Positions 6,892 to 14,683 of a DNA stretch of 23,482 nucleotides are shown in pieces. Under the pieces are notes generated by a model. That model did not search any database, was not told where the DNA came from, and saw only the letters and a list, made by a program, of their open reading frames with translations. Position 1 is the first letter of the stretch. Each line of letters starts with the position of its first letter. A program made the position numbers and the translations under genes. Source of the DNA: DAOUAJ01 sp034433615 (GTDB taxonomy: Bacteria > Chloroflexota > Anaerolineae > DUEN01); the NCBI GenBank assembly GCA_034433615.1, contig DAOUAJ010000456.1:1-23482 (forward strand). Reading direction: 5' to 3'.

Positions 6892-8113
6892 ACGGCTGGT
6901 GGGAACCGCGCTCGCGCTGGTTCTGATCTTGTGGTTGGCGCCCATCGCGGCCGCCCAGTCGGGTGACGTGTACATCGTCCAGCCGGGCGACACGCTGACC
7001 CGGATCGCCACGCGCTACCAGGTCTCGGTGGCAGAGTTAGCCCAGGCCAACGGGCTGCGCGACCCCAACCTGATTCGAGTGGGGCAAAAACTCATCATCC
7101 CGGACACGGCCAGCACCTCGGTGACGCCCATGAATGGAGCAGTGCCCTATCGTGTGCAGCGGGGGGACACCCTGTCCATCCTGGCCAGGCGTTACGGCAC
7201 GACGGTAGAGGCCATCGTGCAGGCCAACGGGCTGAAGGATGCCAACCTCATCGTGGTGGGGCAACTATTGTCTGTGCCCGCGACGGTTACTGATGAGATG
7301 CCTCATCTGCCAGCGGGGCCGATTGCAGCGATCCAGGTCATTCCGCCCGTCGTGCAGCAGGGACAGACATTGCTGGTACGGGTGCGGCTGGCGGCTCCAG
7401 CCCGATTGACGGTCTCCTTCGAGGGTTTGCGTTTGCCGATGGTCAGTGACGGGGAGTTCTTCTGGGGTGTGGCTCCGGTGGGCGCGCTGGTACCGCCAGG
7501 GCGCAAGGGATTGCAGGTGCAGACCAGCGTGGATAACCAGACGACCGAAGTGACATGGCCGGTATGGGTGATTCAAGGCGATTATCCGGTCCAGTACATT
7601 GTCTTGCCCCCATCTAAGGGGGATCTTCTGGATCCTCAAAAGCTACAAGAGGAGCGGGAGAGGCTGGCGAAAGTATGGGTGGAAAGTGCCGATCAGCCTC
7701 TGTGGCATGGCCCCTTTGTGACACCGCTGGCGCCCGGCTTCGCCACCTCTTCGCCCTTTGGTGCACGTCGTTCCTATAACGGTGGCCCTGTGAATAGCTA
7801 CCATGAAGGTCATGACTTCTCTGCGCCTGAAGGAACGCCCGTTGTCGCCCCGGCGGCTGGCCGTGTAATGTTGGCCGAGCCGTTGACCGTGCGCGGCAAT
7901 GCCGTCATCATTGACCACGGCCTGGGCGTACACACCGGCTATTGGCACCTCTCGCGCATCGAGGTGGTGCCCGGCCAGGCGGTAGATGTGGGAGACGTCA
8001 TCGGCCGGGTAGGGACGACCGGCCTTTCCACCGGCTCTCACTTGCATTGGGAACTGCGCATCGGCGACGTGCCGGTGGATCCTATGGAATGGACGTGGCG
8101 CATCATCCCATAA
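6881..8113 (+). CDS. secreted LysM-LysM-M23 metallopeptidase
   Basis: A 410-residue exported protein. GTG 6881 is chosen because GGAGG lies at 6867-6871 and because it gives a textbook signal peptide (MPGKRLVGTALALVLILWLA, cleavage near AAAQS). Two LysM peptidoglycan-binding domains follow (about 31-75, starting YIVQPGDTL, and 88-133, starting YRVQRGDTL), then a beta-rich linker and a C-terminal M23 (LytM-type) peptidase domain with its zinc ligands: HEGHD (H308, D312) and the HLH motif (H387, H389). M23 enzymes cut peptide cross-links of peptidoglycan, and all metal ligands are present, so activity is expected. Likely role: wall remodelling or division. The start overlaps the end of hpt by 11 nt. 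Confidence 0.93.
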   Translation: MPGKRLVGTALALVLILWLAPIAAAQSGDVYIVQPGDTLTRIATRYQVSVAELAQANGLRDPNLIRVGQKLIIPDTASTSVTPMNGAVPYRVQRGDTLSILARRYGTTVEAIVQANGLKDANLIVVGQLLSVPATVTDEMPHLPAGPIAAIQVIPPVVQQGQTLLVRVRLAAPARLTVSFEGLRLPMVSDGEFFWGVAPVGALVPPGRKGLQVQTSVDNQTTEVTWPVWVIQGDYPVQYIVLPPSKGDLLDPQKLQEERERLAKVWVESADQPLWHGPFVTPLAPGFATSSPFGARRSYNGGPVNSYHEGHDFSAPEGTPVVAPAAGRVMLAEPLTVRGNAVIIDHGLGVHTGYWHLSRIEVVPGQAVDVGDVIGRVGTTGLSTGSHLHWELRIGDVPVDPMEWTWRIIP

Positions 8114-8139
8114 CCAGGTACAACGACGGAACCATGAAA

Positions 8140-8168
8140 CCAGGCACCGGCTTAAAACTGGTGCCTGG
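8140..8168. terminator. bidirectional terminator-like hairpin
   Basis: 11-bp stem with one G-U pair (8140-8150 with 8158-8168; left arm CCAGGCACCGG) around a 7-nt A-rich loop. It sits between the convergent stops of the M23 peptidase gene (8113) and the L25 gene (8170), where a shared terminator is expected. The T-tracts are weak on both sides (TTTC on the minus strand). Confidence 0.55.
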
Positions 8169-8169
8169 G

Positions 8170-8838
8170 CTATTTCTCGCTCTCTTCTTCCTCGCGAGTG
8201 ACCTTCCCCTTGCTGACCACCTCAGGCTCCGCGGGAACCTCCGCCGCTACTGCCGCTTCCTCCTCCACAACAGCAGCCCGTGCGAAGACCGCGCTCACCA
8301 CGATCTCATCGGGATCGGTGACGACCTCTACCCGCTCTGGCACTTGCAACTGAGCCACTGTGATGGACTGGGAAGCATCTACCAGACCTGACACATCTAC
8401 CGTAATGGATTCTGGAATATCGGCTGGCAAGCACTCCACCTCGATGGCGTTGAGGTTGTGGACTAGGATAGCACCTTGGGTAACCACGGGCGCCTCGCCC
8501 ACAAGATGAATCGGCACCTCAACCCGCAGTTTCTCGGTCATGACCACGCGGTAGAAGTCCACATGGAGCAAATCCCGCCGGATCGGGTGTCGCTGTACCT
8601 CGCGTACCAGGACCATCTCACTGCCAGAATCGCCGCCATCTTCAACCTGCAGGTTGATCAAATGGGTAAAACCAGCCCGCCTCAGCGTCCGTTCCATCTC
8701 CCGCGCGCCGATCTGGATAGCCAATGAGGGCATGTCACGTCCGTAGACCACCGCGGGCACTATCCCCTGGGCGCGCAGTTGCTTAACTTGCCGACCGGTG
8801 AGGGACCGCGGCTGCGCTTTCAGTTCCAGAATTGCCAT
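8170..8838 (-). CDS. rplY: large ribosomal subunit protein L25, Ctc (TL5) form
   Basis: A 222-residue protein that binds 5S rRNA. The N-terminal L25 domain (about 1-90: LELKAQPRSLTGRQVKQLR, IVPAVVYG, HPIRRDLLHVDFYRV) is followed by the beta-rich TL5 C-terminal domain (about 95-185; EVPIHLVGEAP, LNAIEVECLPADIPESITVDV, DPDEIVVSA), and then an acidic, Ala/Glu-rich tail of about 40 residues. This is the long Ctc form found in many Gram-positives and Chloroflexota. ATG 8838 is the start: AGGAG lies 7 nt upstream, and the in-frame extension to 8910 is leader sequence. A strong promoter and a 5' hairpin lie upstream. Confidence 0.95.
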   Translation of the reverse strand: MAILELKAQPRSLTGRQVKQLRAQGIVPAVVYGRDMPSLAIQIGAREMERTLRRAGFTHLINLQVEDGGDSGSEMVLVREVQRHPIRRDLLHVDFYRVVMTEKLRVEVPIHLVGEAPVVTQGAILVHNLNAIEVECLPADIPESITVDVSGLVDASQSITVAQLQVPERVEVVTDPDEIVVSAVFARAAVVEEEAAVAAEVPAEPEVVSKGKVTREEEESEK

Positions 8839-8927
8839 ATTTGTACTCCTGAGCTGAACGAAGTCAGTATGTCTTCCATCCGATGTGAACACTGTTTCGG
8901 TGAGTGACACAGGTTCATCACACGCAT

Positions 8928-8951
8928 AGCCCCCCGCGGATGCAGGGGGCT
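8928..8951 (-). promoter_or_regulatory. 5'-terminal hairpin of the L25 leader
   Basis: 7-bp GC stem (AGCCCCC with GGGGGCT, 8945-8951 with 8928-8934) and a 10-nt loop. It begins within a base or so of the predicted transcription start, so it would cap the 5' end of a leader of about 115 nt. It may protect the message from 5' decay. I recognise no known ribosomal-protein leader. Confidence 0.5.
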
Positions 8952-8958
8952 TGAGTCC

Positions 8959-8987
8959 ATTCTACAAGAGGTCACCCCTTTCGTCAA
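8959..8987 (-). promoter_or_regulatory. sigma70-type promoter for the L25 gene
   Basis: Minus strand: TTGACG (8987-8982), 17-nt spacer, TAGAAT (8964-8959). Predicted start near 8952, giving a leader of about 115 nt to ATG 8838. This is among the closest consensus matches in the window, as expected for a ribosomal protein gene. Confidence 0.72.
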
Positions 8988-9018
8988 GAAAGAATGCTCT
9001 CTACTTAAAAACCGCGCT

Positions 9019-9047
9019 TTGCGCGCCTCGCCACCTTGTGATAGGAT
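9019..9047 (+). promoter_or_regulatory. sigma70-type promoter for the pseudo-glycosidase/O-antigen ligase gene
   Basis: TTGCGC (9019-9024), 17-nt spacer, TAGGAT (9042-9047) with an extended -10 (TGA before it). Predicted start near 9054. Because it lies inside the longest open frame, it supports a start at 9085 rather than any upstream codon. Confidence 0.55.
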
Positions 9048-9084
9048 GAGGACATTCCAAAAGGAAAAAGGTGAACCTTTGTCC

Positions 9085-12000
9085 ATGACCCGCCCTTCAC
9101 CCTCGTGGAAGGCTTTGGCCCGCCTGAGTGCCAGCTTGATGTTACTGGCGACGTTGATCGTGGCCGCTGCCTCTCTGGCTTGGCGAGCGCGCCCTACTCC
9201 TCCTCTGCCCCTGATCCACTCGCCTGGACACGCCGAGATCGGCGTGAATGTGGCGCTGGAGCGGTATGAGGTAGCCGAGTTGCAGACCGCTCTCGACCGT
9301 TTGCAGGCCGCGGGCGTGCGTTGGCTACGCCAACGCTTCCCGTGGGATCAGATTGAGCCTGCAGCAGGACAGTTCAATTGGGAGACATGGGACCGGATCG
9401 TGGCAGCCGCAGCCGACCGCGACATGCATCTGATTGCGGTGCTCGATGGCTCACCGGCCTGGGCCAGACGACCGGAGGACGCCGATAACCCCTTTGCGCC
9501 CCCGCGAGAGCGAGCGGCCTTTGGCCGCTTCGTGGCGGCGTTCGTTCAGCGCTACGGAGGCCGACTGGACGCGTACCAACTTTGGGATGAGCCGAACATC
9601 GCCCCGCATTGGGGGGCGCGCCCGGTGGACCCGACCGACTACCTGGGCCTGCTACGTGAGGGGTTCTACCAGGTGCGAGCAGGGGATCCTCACGCGCTGG
9701 TGCTGCTGGCAGCGCTAGCTCCTAACGACGAACCAGGAGGTGCCAACCTTAGCGACGTGACTTTCCTCGACCAGGTGTACGCTCTGGGCGGGCGCGCCTG
9801 GTTCGATGCGGTAGCGATTGAACCATACGGATTTGACGCCGTGCCCGATGCGGCCCAGGGGCTGGGGCGGGCGATAGCACTGCGCGCTGTCATGGAGCGG
9901 CACGGCGATTGGGCGACACCCCTGTGGGCGACGGCTTTCGGATGGAACGCGCTGCCGGCTGGCTGGCAAGGTGCTCCGTCCATCTGGGGCCAGGTGGACG
10001 AGGCGACGCAGGCGACCTATTTGCAGCGCGCTGTGACCCGGGCGCGGCGAGAATGGCCGTGGATGGGGCCTATGCTGTGGGCCACGTTGCAGCCCGCCTT
10101 GCCTGCTGATGATCCGCATTGGGGTTTTGCCCTGTGGACGCCCGATGGAGCACCCCGCCCGGCGTGGGATGCGCTGGTAGCAATGGCTGCGCCGCCGGAT
10201 GTCGTGGGCCTGGGCACCCACGCGCCGGATCACCCGGCGTTGCGTTACCAGGGGGGATGGCGGGTGACGCCGGCTGCCGCTGACATCGGCCAGACCGGCG
10301 ATCGGCTGATCATCCCGTTCTGGGGACGGGGGTTGGCGTTGCAGGTGCGACGTGGTCCCTACTGGGCGTACCTGACGGTGACCATAGACGGTCAGCCGGC
10401 CCCAACATTGCCGCGCGACCCCGAAAGCCGTGCCTACCTGGTCTTGTATGGCCCTGAACCACGAGCTGAGGTGGTTGATCTGGCTGCTGGCCTGCCCCTG
10501 AACACACATGAGGCAGTAATCGAAGCGACAGGTGGGTGGGGACAGTGGGCGCTAGAGCGCGTGATCGTGCGAGGAGACGCGCCGCCGACCTGGCCATGGC
10601 TACCCGATGCTCTGGCTGTGCTGGCTTTGCTACCCGCGGCGACGGGCCTGTGGTCGCTGCACCGCGGCGATGGGCCACGGGCTGTAGCCGCGCTGGGCGC
10701 ATTGTCGGACACGCTGGACGGTTGGGGCGCTCGCATACCCGAAGTTGTGCAGGTGCCCCTGGCTTTGGTGTTGGGTGTGCTGGTCGCTTTGGCCCCGATA
10801 GGTGCTGTACGCCTGGCGGCGTTCCTGGCCCTGGCCGTGGTGCTATGGTTCCGGCTGGAGCTGCTGCCTCCGTTGCTCATGTTAGCTTTACCTTTTTACT
10901 TGCGACATCTGTCGCTGGCCGGGCGAGCGTTCAGCGCGCCGGAGTTGGCGGTATTGCTCGGGTTGGTGATCCTTGTCGGCCGCTGGTTCATGGGATGGGC
11001 TGCGGCCTCTTCTGCCTGCCCTGAGACTGCGGAGCAGGCCAGGGTGCCGGACAGGCACAGGGGACGTGTGCCCTGGCGCTCGACGGGTAGCGCTTTCGAT
11101 TGGCCGGTGTTGCTCTTTGTGGCGGTGGCTGCCCTGGCTGCGGTAGCGGCCCATGAACGAGGCGTGGCGCTGCGCGAGCTGCGGGTGGTCATTGTGGAGT
11201 CGGCGCTGTTTTACCTGATTCTGACGCGAGGGGCGTCGGCGGTTGGCCGGCGTTTCTCGCCCTGGCTCGTGATGGATGCCTTCGTGGCGGGCGCGGTGCT
11301 GGCCAGTCTGATCGGACTGGGGCAGTACGTGACGGGCGTGGGGGTGATCGAGGCCGAGGGGGTGCGGCGGGTGCGGGCATTGTACGGCTCGCCCAATAAT
11401 CTGGCCCTCTATCTGGATCGGGCGATCCCCGTGCTGCTGGCGGTGGTATTGTTCGGGCAGGGCCGGCGGCGCTGGCTGTATGGGCTGGCTGCGGTACCTG
11501 CCCTCGTCGCTTGCTTCCTGACCTTCAGCAAGGGGGCCTGGCTGCTGGGGCTGCCGGCCGCGGTCGTGACCATCGCCCTGGTGGGCGGGTGGCGGTCGCT
11601 GCGGGCTGGCCAGGCATGGCGGCGGCCGGTGCTGATCGCGCTGGTCGTGCTGGTCCTCATGGGGCTGGCGCTGGTCCCCTTCCTGGGCACGGAACGGTTT
11701 GCTCGTTTGTTAGATTTCCAGAGCGGCACCGGGTTCTTCCGGCTGCGACTGTGGCAGAGCGCCTGGCAGATGGCGTTGGACCATCCCTGGCTGGGCGTGG
11801 GGCCGGACAATTTCTTGTATGCGTACCGCACCCGCTATGTGCAGCCGGACGCCTGGAGCGAGCTGAATCTTTCTCACCCACACAATATCGTATTGGATCT
11901 GTGGACGCGTTTGGGGCTGGCGGGGGTGGCCGTAGGGGCCTGGCTGTTTGTGCTGGCGGCTGTGATCGCTTTGCGGTTATTGGCTCGTAATCACACCTCA

Positions 12001-12165
12001 GAATCGGCGCTGGTCATGGGGTTGTTAGCGAGCCTGGCAGCCACAGTGGCGCACGGGCTGATTGACAATTCCATCTTTCTGGTGGATTTGAGCTTTGTGT
12101 GGATGATGACGTTGGGGTTGTTGGCCGGGTTGTGGACGGGCACAGAGGCGCCGCCCCCACGTTAG
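9085..12165 (+). CDS. glycoside-hydrolase-like domain fused to O-antigen ligase/polymerase (Wzy/WaaL type)
   Basis: A 1026-residue membrane protein. An N-terminal signal anchor (about 11-32) is followed by a TIM-barrel glycosidase-like domain (about 50-400, clan GH-A style) with the acid/base motif WDEPN (W167, E169), then a beta-rich part (about 400-500) and about 10 membrane segments from residue 502 on. The last half is an O-antigen ligase/polymerase domain: LYGSPNNLALYL near 766, FSKGAWLLG, a periplasmic loop with HPWLGVGPDNFLYAY, and SHPHN with H931. Such enzymes join polysaccharide from lipid carrier to an acceptor, or polymerise it. At the usual nucleophile position the glycosidase reads ATAFGW (A284), so it may only bind sugars. 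ATG 9085 is preceded by AAAGGTGA; TTG 9079 is an alternative. The next gene makes UDP-xylose. Confidence 0.85.
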   Translation: MTRPSPSWKALARLSASLMLLATLIVAAASLAWRARPTPPLPLIHSPGHAEIGVNVALERYEVAELQTALDRLQAAGVRWLRQRFPWDQIEPAAGQFNWETWDRIVAAAADRDMHLIAVLDGSPAWARRPEDADNPFAPPRERAAFGRFVAAFVQRYGGRLDAYQLWDEPNIAPHWGARPVDPTDYLGLLREGFYQVRAGDPHALVLLAALAPNDEPGGANLSDVTFLDQVYALGGRAWFDAVAIEPYGFDAVPDAAQGLGRAIALRAVMERHGDWATPLWATAFGWNALPAGWQGAPSIWGQVDEATQATYLQRAVTRARREWPWMGPMLWATLQPALPADDPHWGFALWTPDGAPRPAWDALVAMAAPPDVVGLGTHAPDHPALRYQGGWRVTPAAADIGQTGDRLIIPFWGRGLALQVRRGPYWAYLTVTIDGQPAPTLPRDPESRAYLVLYGPEPRAEVVDLAAGLPLNTHEAVIEATGGWGQWALERVIVRGDAPPTWPWLPDALAVLALLPAATGLWSLHRGDGPRAVAALGALSDTLDGWGARIPEVVQVPLALVLGVLVALAPIGAVRLAAFLALAVVLWFRLELLPPLLMLALPFYLRHLSLAGRAFSAPELAVLLGLVILVGRWFMGWAAASSACPETAEQARVPDRHRGRVPWRSTGSAFDWPVLLFVAVAALAAVAAHERGVALRELRVVIVESALFYLILTRGASAVGRRFSPWLVMDAFVAGAVLASLIGLGQYVTGVGVIEAEGVRRVRALYGSPNNLALYLDRAIPVLLAVVLFGQGRRRWLYGLAAVPALVACFLTFSKGAWLLGLPAAVVTIALVGGWRSLRAGQAWRRPVLIALVVLVLMGLALVPFLGTERFARLLDFQSGTGFFRLRLWQSAWQMALDHPWLGVGPDNFLYAYRTRYVQPDAWSELNLSHPHNIVLDLWTRLGLAGVAVGAWLFVLAAVIALRLLARNHTSESALVMGLLASLAATVAHGLIDNSIFLVDLSFVWMMTLGLLAGLWTGTEAPPPR

Positions 12166-12197
12166 GAAAGTGGGCACAGGCGTGACAGGAGGAAGGG

Positions 12198-13145
12198 ATG
12201 CGAATTTTGGTGACGGGCGGGGCCGGCTTCATCGGATCCCATCTTTGTGATCGGCTGCTGGCGGACGGGCACAGTGTCCTTGCGATGGACAACCTGATCA
12301 CCGGCAGCACCGATAACATCGCTCATCTGCTGGGGCGAGATGACTTCTTGTTTATCCGGCATGATGTGACCAACTACATCTACCTGGACGGCCCGGTGGA
12401 TGCAGTGCTGCACTTCGCTTCGCCAGCCAGCCCCATTGATTACCTGAATCTGCCCATTCAGACTTTGAAGGTGGGTTCGCTGGGTACCCACAAGGCGCTG
12501 GGACTGGCCCGGGCCAAGGGCTCGCGCTTCTTGCTGGCTTCCACGTCGGAGGTGTACGGTGACCCATTAGTGCACCCGCAGCCGGAGACGTACTGGGGGA
12601 ACGTCAACCCTATCGGCCCGCGCGGCGTGTACGATGAGGCCAAACGCTTCGCTGAGGCGATCACAATGGCCTACCATCGGGTACACGGCCTGGAGACGCG
12701 CATCGCGCGGATCTTTAATGTGTACGGCCCTCGCATGAGGCTGGACGACGGCCGGGTGGTGCCCAACTTCATCGGTCAGGCACTGCGCGGTGAGCCCCTC
12801 ACCGTGTACGGGGACGGATCACAAACTCGCTCCTTTTGTTATGTAGACGACCTGGTGGAAGGTATCGTGCGCCTGCTGTGGTCGGACGAGGTGGAACCGG
12901 TGAACCTGGGCAACCCACGTGAGATCAGCATCCTGCACTTCGCTGAACTCATCAACCAAATGACCGGAAACCAGGCAGGCATCGTCTTTAAGCCGCTGCC
13001 GCAGGATGACCCCCGGCTGCGCCAGCCGGACATCAGCAAGGCGCGGCGCATCCTGGGCTGGGAGCCACGGGTGTCGCTGGAGGAGGGGCTGACGCGTACC
13101 ATCGAGTATTTTCGGGCGAGGGTGAGCGTGAGAGGTGACGAGTGA
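12198..13145 (+). CDS. uxs: UDP-glucuronate decarboxylase (UDP-xylose synthase), extended SDR
   Basis: A 315-residue cytoplasmic NAD-dependent enzyme converting UDP-glucuronate to UDP-xylose and CO2. It shows the Rossmann motif GGAGFIG (7-13), an SDR catalytic set with S115-S117 (STSEVYGDP), Y145 and K149 (GVYDEAK), and the UXS-type block YWGNVNPIGPRGVYDEAKR that separates this family from UDP-glucose 4-epimerases. The C-terminal part carries the sugar-binding pattern RSFCYVDDLVEGI. ATG 12198 has AGGAGG about 6 nt upstream. It follows the ligase gene by 32 nt and is probably cotranscribed, supplying pentose for envelope glycans. UDP-apiose/xylose or other decarboxylating epimerases are less likely. 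Confidence 0.9.
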   Translation: MRILVTGGAGFIGSHLCDRLLADGHSVLAMDNLITGSTDNIAHLLGRDDFLFIRHDVTNYIYLDGPVDAVLHFASPASPIDYLNLPIQTLKVGSLGTHKALGLARAKGSRFLLASTSEVYGDPLVHPQPETYWGNVNPIGPRGVYDEAKRFAEAITMAYHRVHGLETRIARIFNVYGPRMRLDDGRVVPNFIGQALRGEPLTVYGDGSQTRSFCYVDDLVEGIVRLLWSDEVEPVNLGNPREISILHFAELINQMTGNQAGIVFKPLPQDDPRLRQPDISKARRILGWEPRVSLEEGLTRTIEYFRARVSVRGDE

Positions 13146-13154
13146 TGCGCGGGG

Positions 13155-13182
13155 CGTGCTGCGTGGTGCGTACTGCGTGTTG
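13155..13182. repeat. four-copy 7-bp tandem repeat, intergenic
   Basis: Four heptamers in a row (CGTGCTG, CGTGGTG, CGTACTG, CGTGTTG) fill most of the 50-nt gap between the convergent uxs and spoVR genes. No hairpin terminator is visible there. Confidence 0.85.
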
Positions 13183-13195
13183 CAGCTAAAGGTGT

Positions 13196-14683
13196 CTACA
13201 CCCCGATGCGTTGCTTGCCGCCTTTCTCACCATGGCTGAAAATCGCGCGCTTGCCACCTTCGACGATGGTCTCCAGGTGGACTGGCCGTCCCCACAAGGT
13301 ATACAGGTTGCGCAGCGTGTCCTGCGCGTAGGGGATATCCAGGTCAACGCCTTCATGACGATGCACCAGGAACAGCTCGCCGCGATTCTCGTAATTGCCG
13401 TCCACCACTTCAATGATCGGGTGACCAAGGTTGGTGAGCTGAAAGAGCAGACGCCGCTTGATCTCCTGAAAGTCGCGGCTGGAGATTTCGTATTGGTCAG
13501 TGTGCCGGTTGTAGTCGAAAGTGAATAAGCGCTGTTCGCGGGCAAAATCCTCGGTCAGAAATTCGTCTATAAAGCCGATGTCGTTGTAGATCCGCCGCAC
13601 CTCAAACACCTTCTCCCGACCCAGCCCCAATTGCCGGTCCCAATTCCGACGAGCTTCCAGATTCTCACACTCCTCATACTCCGGGCCGAAGGCACCCCGG
13701 TTCCAGCGGTCTTCAATGTCCCGGAAGAGCTCCAACCCTAGTTTGTAGGGGTTGAGGCGTCCGGGGTAGATGGCGACTGTGCCAGAGTGATGGTCGGCGT
13801 AGTCAATCACTTCATTGGGGGTCATCAGGCCCGACTGGGTCATCAGGTGCGTGTGGACATACGAGGCCCAGCCTTCGTTGAGGATCTTCGTCTGCCGCTG
13901 AGGCGCGAAGTAATAGGCTTCCTCGCGGACGATGTCAAGGATATCGTGCTGCCAGTTCTCCAGAGGGGCGTGCTCCAGCAGGAACAGGAGCACATCGCGT
14001 TCGGGCTCTGGTGGCAGGTGCTTGCGCTGCTCGCGAGCCTCTTCCAGACGACGTTGCTGCTCAGCCAGGAACTCCGGTGGGTTGATGTAAGAGTCCATAT
14101 AATCCTTGGCTGGCAACTTACGCACGACCTGGGGCTCCTCGACCTCCGGTTCAGACGTTGGGCGGCGTTGGATGCCGATGGCGTGGGCGTCAATTAGGTT
14201 ATCCACTGAGAGACAGGCATCGAGAAAGTCTTCTACCTGGTCCTGGCCATACTGGGCGATGTAGCGGCGGATGCGGGAGGCGTGATTGGCCATCTCGTCT
14301 AGCATCTTACGATTGGTGTGGGCGAACCACATGTTGTTCTTGAAGAAGTCGGCATGCCCATACACGTGCACCATGACCAGCTTTTGATCTACCAGGTTGT
14401 TGCTGGCTAGCAGATAGGCGTAGCAGGGATCGTTGTTGATCACCATCTCGTAGATGCGATGCAGGCCATAGGCGTAGGATTTCGACAACCGCTCGTATTC
14501 CATGCCGAAGCGCCAATGGGGGTAGCGGGTGGGGAAACCGTCGTAGGCTGCCACCTGGTTCATGGTGCGATAGTCGAGTAGCTCGAAGCGCACCTCGAAG
14601 AAATCCAGGCCGAAGCCGCGGGCATATTCCTCAATCTTCGTCTGAAGTTCGAGCAGGTCGGGAGAGAAACCAGTCTGCATCAT
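13196..14683 (-). CDS. spoVR: SpoVR family protein
   Basis: A 495-residue protein of the SpoVR/YcgB family. It has the expected N-terminal pattern (GLDFFEVRFELLDYRTMNQVAAYDGFPTRYPHWRFGMEYERL), the middle part NNDPCYAYLLASNNLVDQKLVMVHVYGHADFF, and the C-terminal HPIIEVVDGNY block. Its biochemical activity is unknown; in Bacillus it affects spore cortex and in enterobacteria it is coexpressed with YeaG and YeaH. Here it is the last gene of the same three-gene order. The stop of the DUF444 gene overlaps its ATG in an ATGA arrangement, so translation is coupled. Nothing else in the window points to sporulation, so a general stress role is more likely than a cortex role. Confidence 0.95.
   Translation of the reverse strand: MMQTGFSPDLLELQTKIEEYARGFGLDFFEVRFELLDYRTMNQVAAYDGFPTRYPHWRFGMEYERLSKSYAYGLHRIYEMVINNDPCYAYLLASNNLVDQKLVMVHVYGHADFFKNNMWFAHTNRKMLDEMANHASRIRRYIAQYGQDQVEDFLDACLSVDNLIDAHAIGIQRRPTSEPEVEEPQVVRKLPAKDYMDSYINPPEFLAEQQRRLEEAREQRKHLPPEPERDVLLFLLEHAPLENWQHDILDIVREEAYYFAPQRQTKILNEGWASYVHTHLMTQSGLMTPNEVIDYADHHSGTVAIYPGRLNPYKLGLELFRDIEDRWNRGAFGPEYEECENLEARRNWDRQLGLGREKVFEVRRIYNDIGFIDEFLTEDFAREQRLFTFDYNRHTDQYEISSRDFQEIKRRLLFQLTNLGHPIIEVVDGNYENRGELFLVHRHEGVDLDIPYAQDTLRNLYTLWGRPVHLETIVEGGKRAIFSHGEKGGKQRIGV

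Noticed and set aside
8839..8910. N-terminal extension of L25
   Set aside because: L25 begins at MAILELKAQ in the family, and AGGAG is placed for ATG 8838.
9715..10509. 264-codon open frame on the - strand
   Set aside because: Shadow of the pseudo-glycosidase gene; the product is Arg/Pro/Ser/Gln-rich as expected from GC-rich antisense reading.
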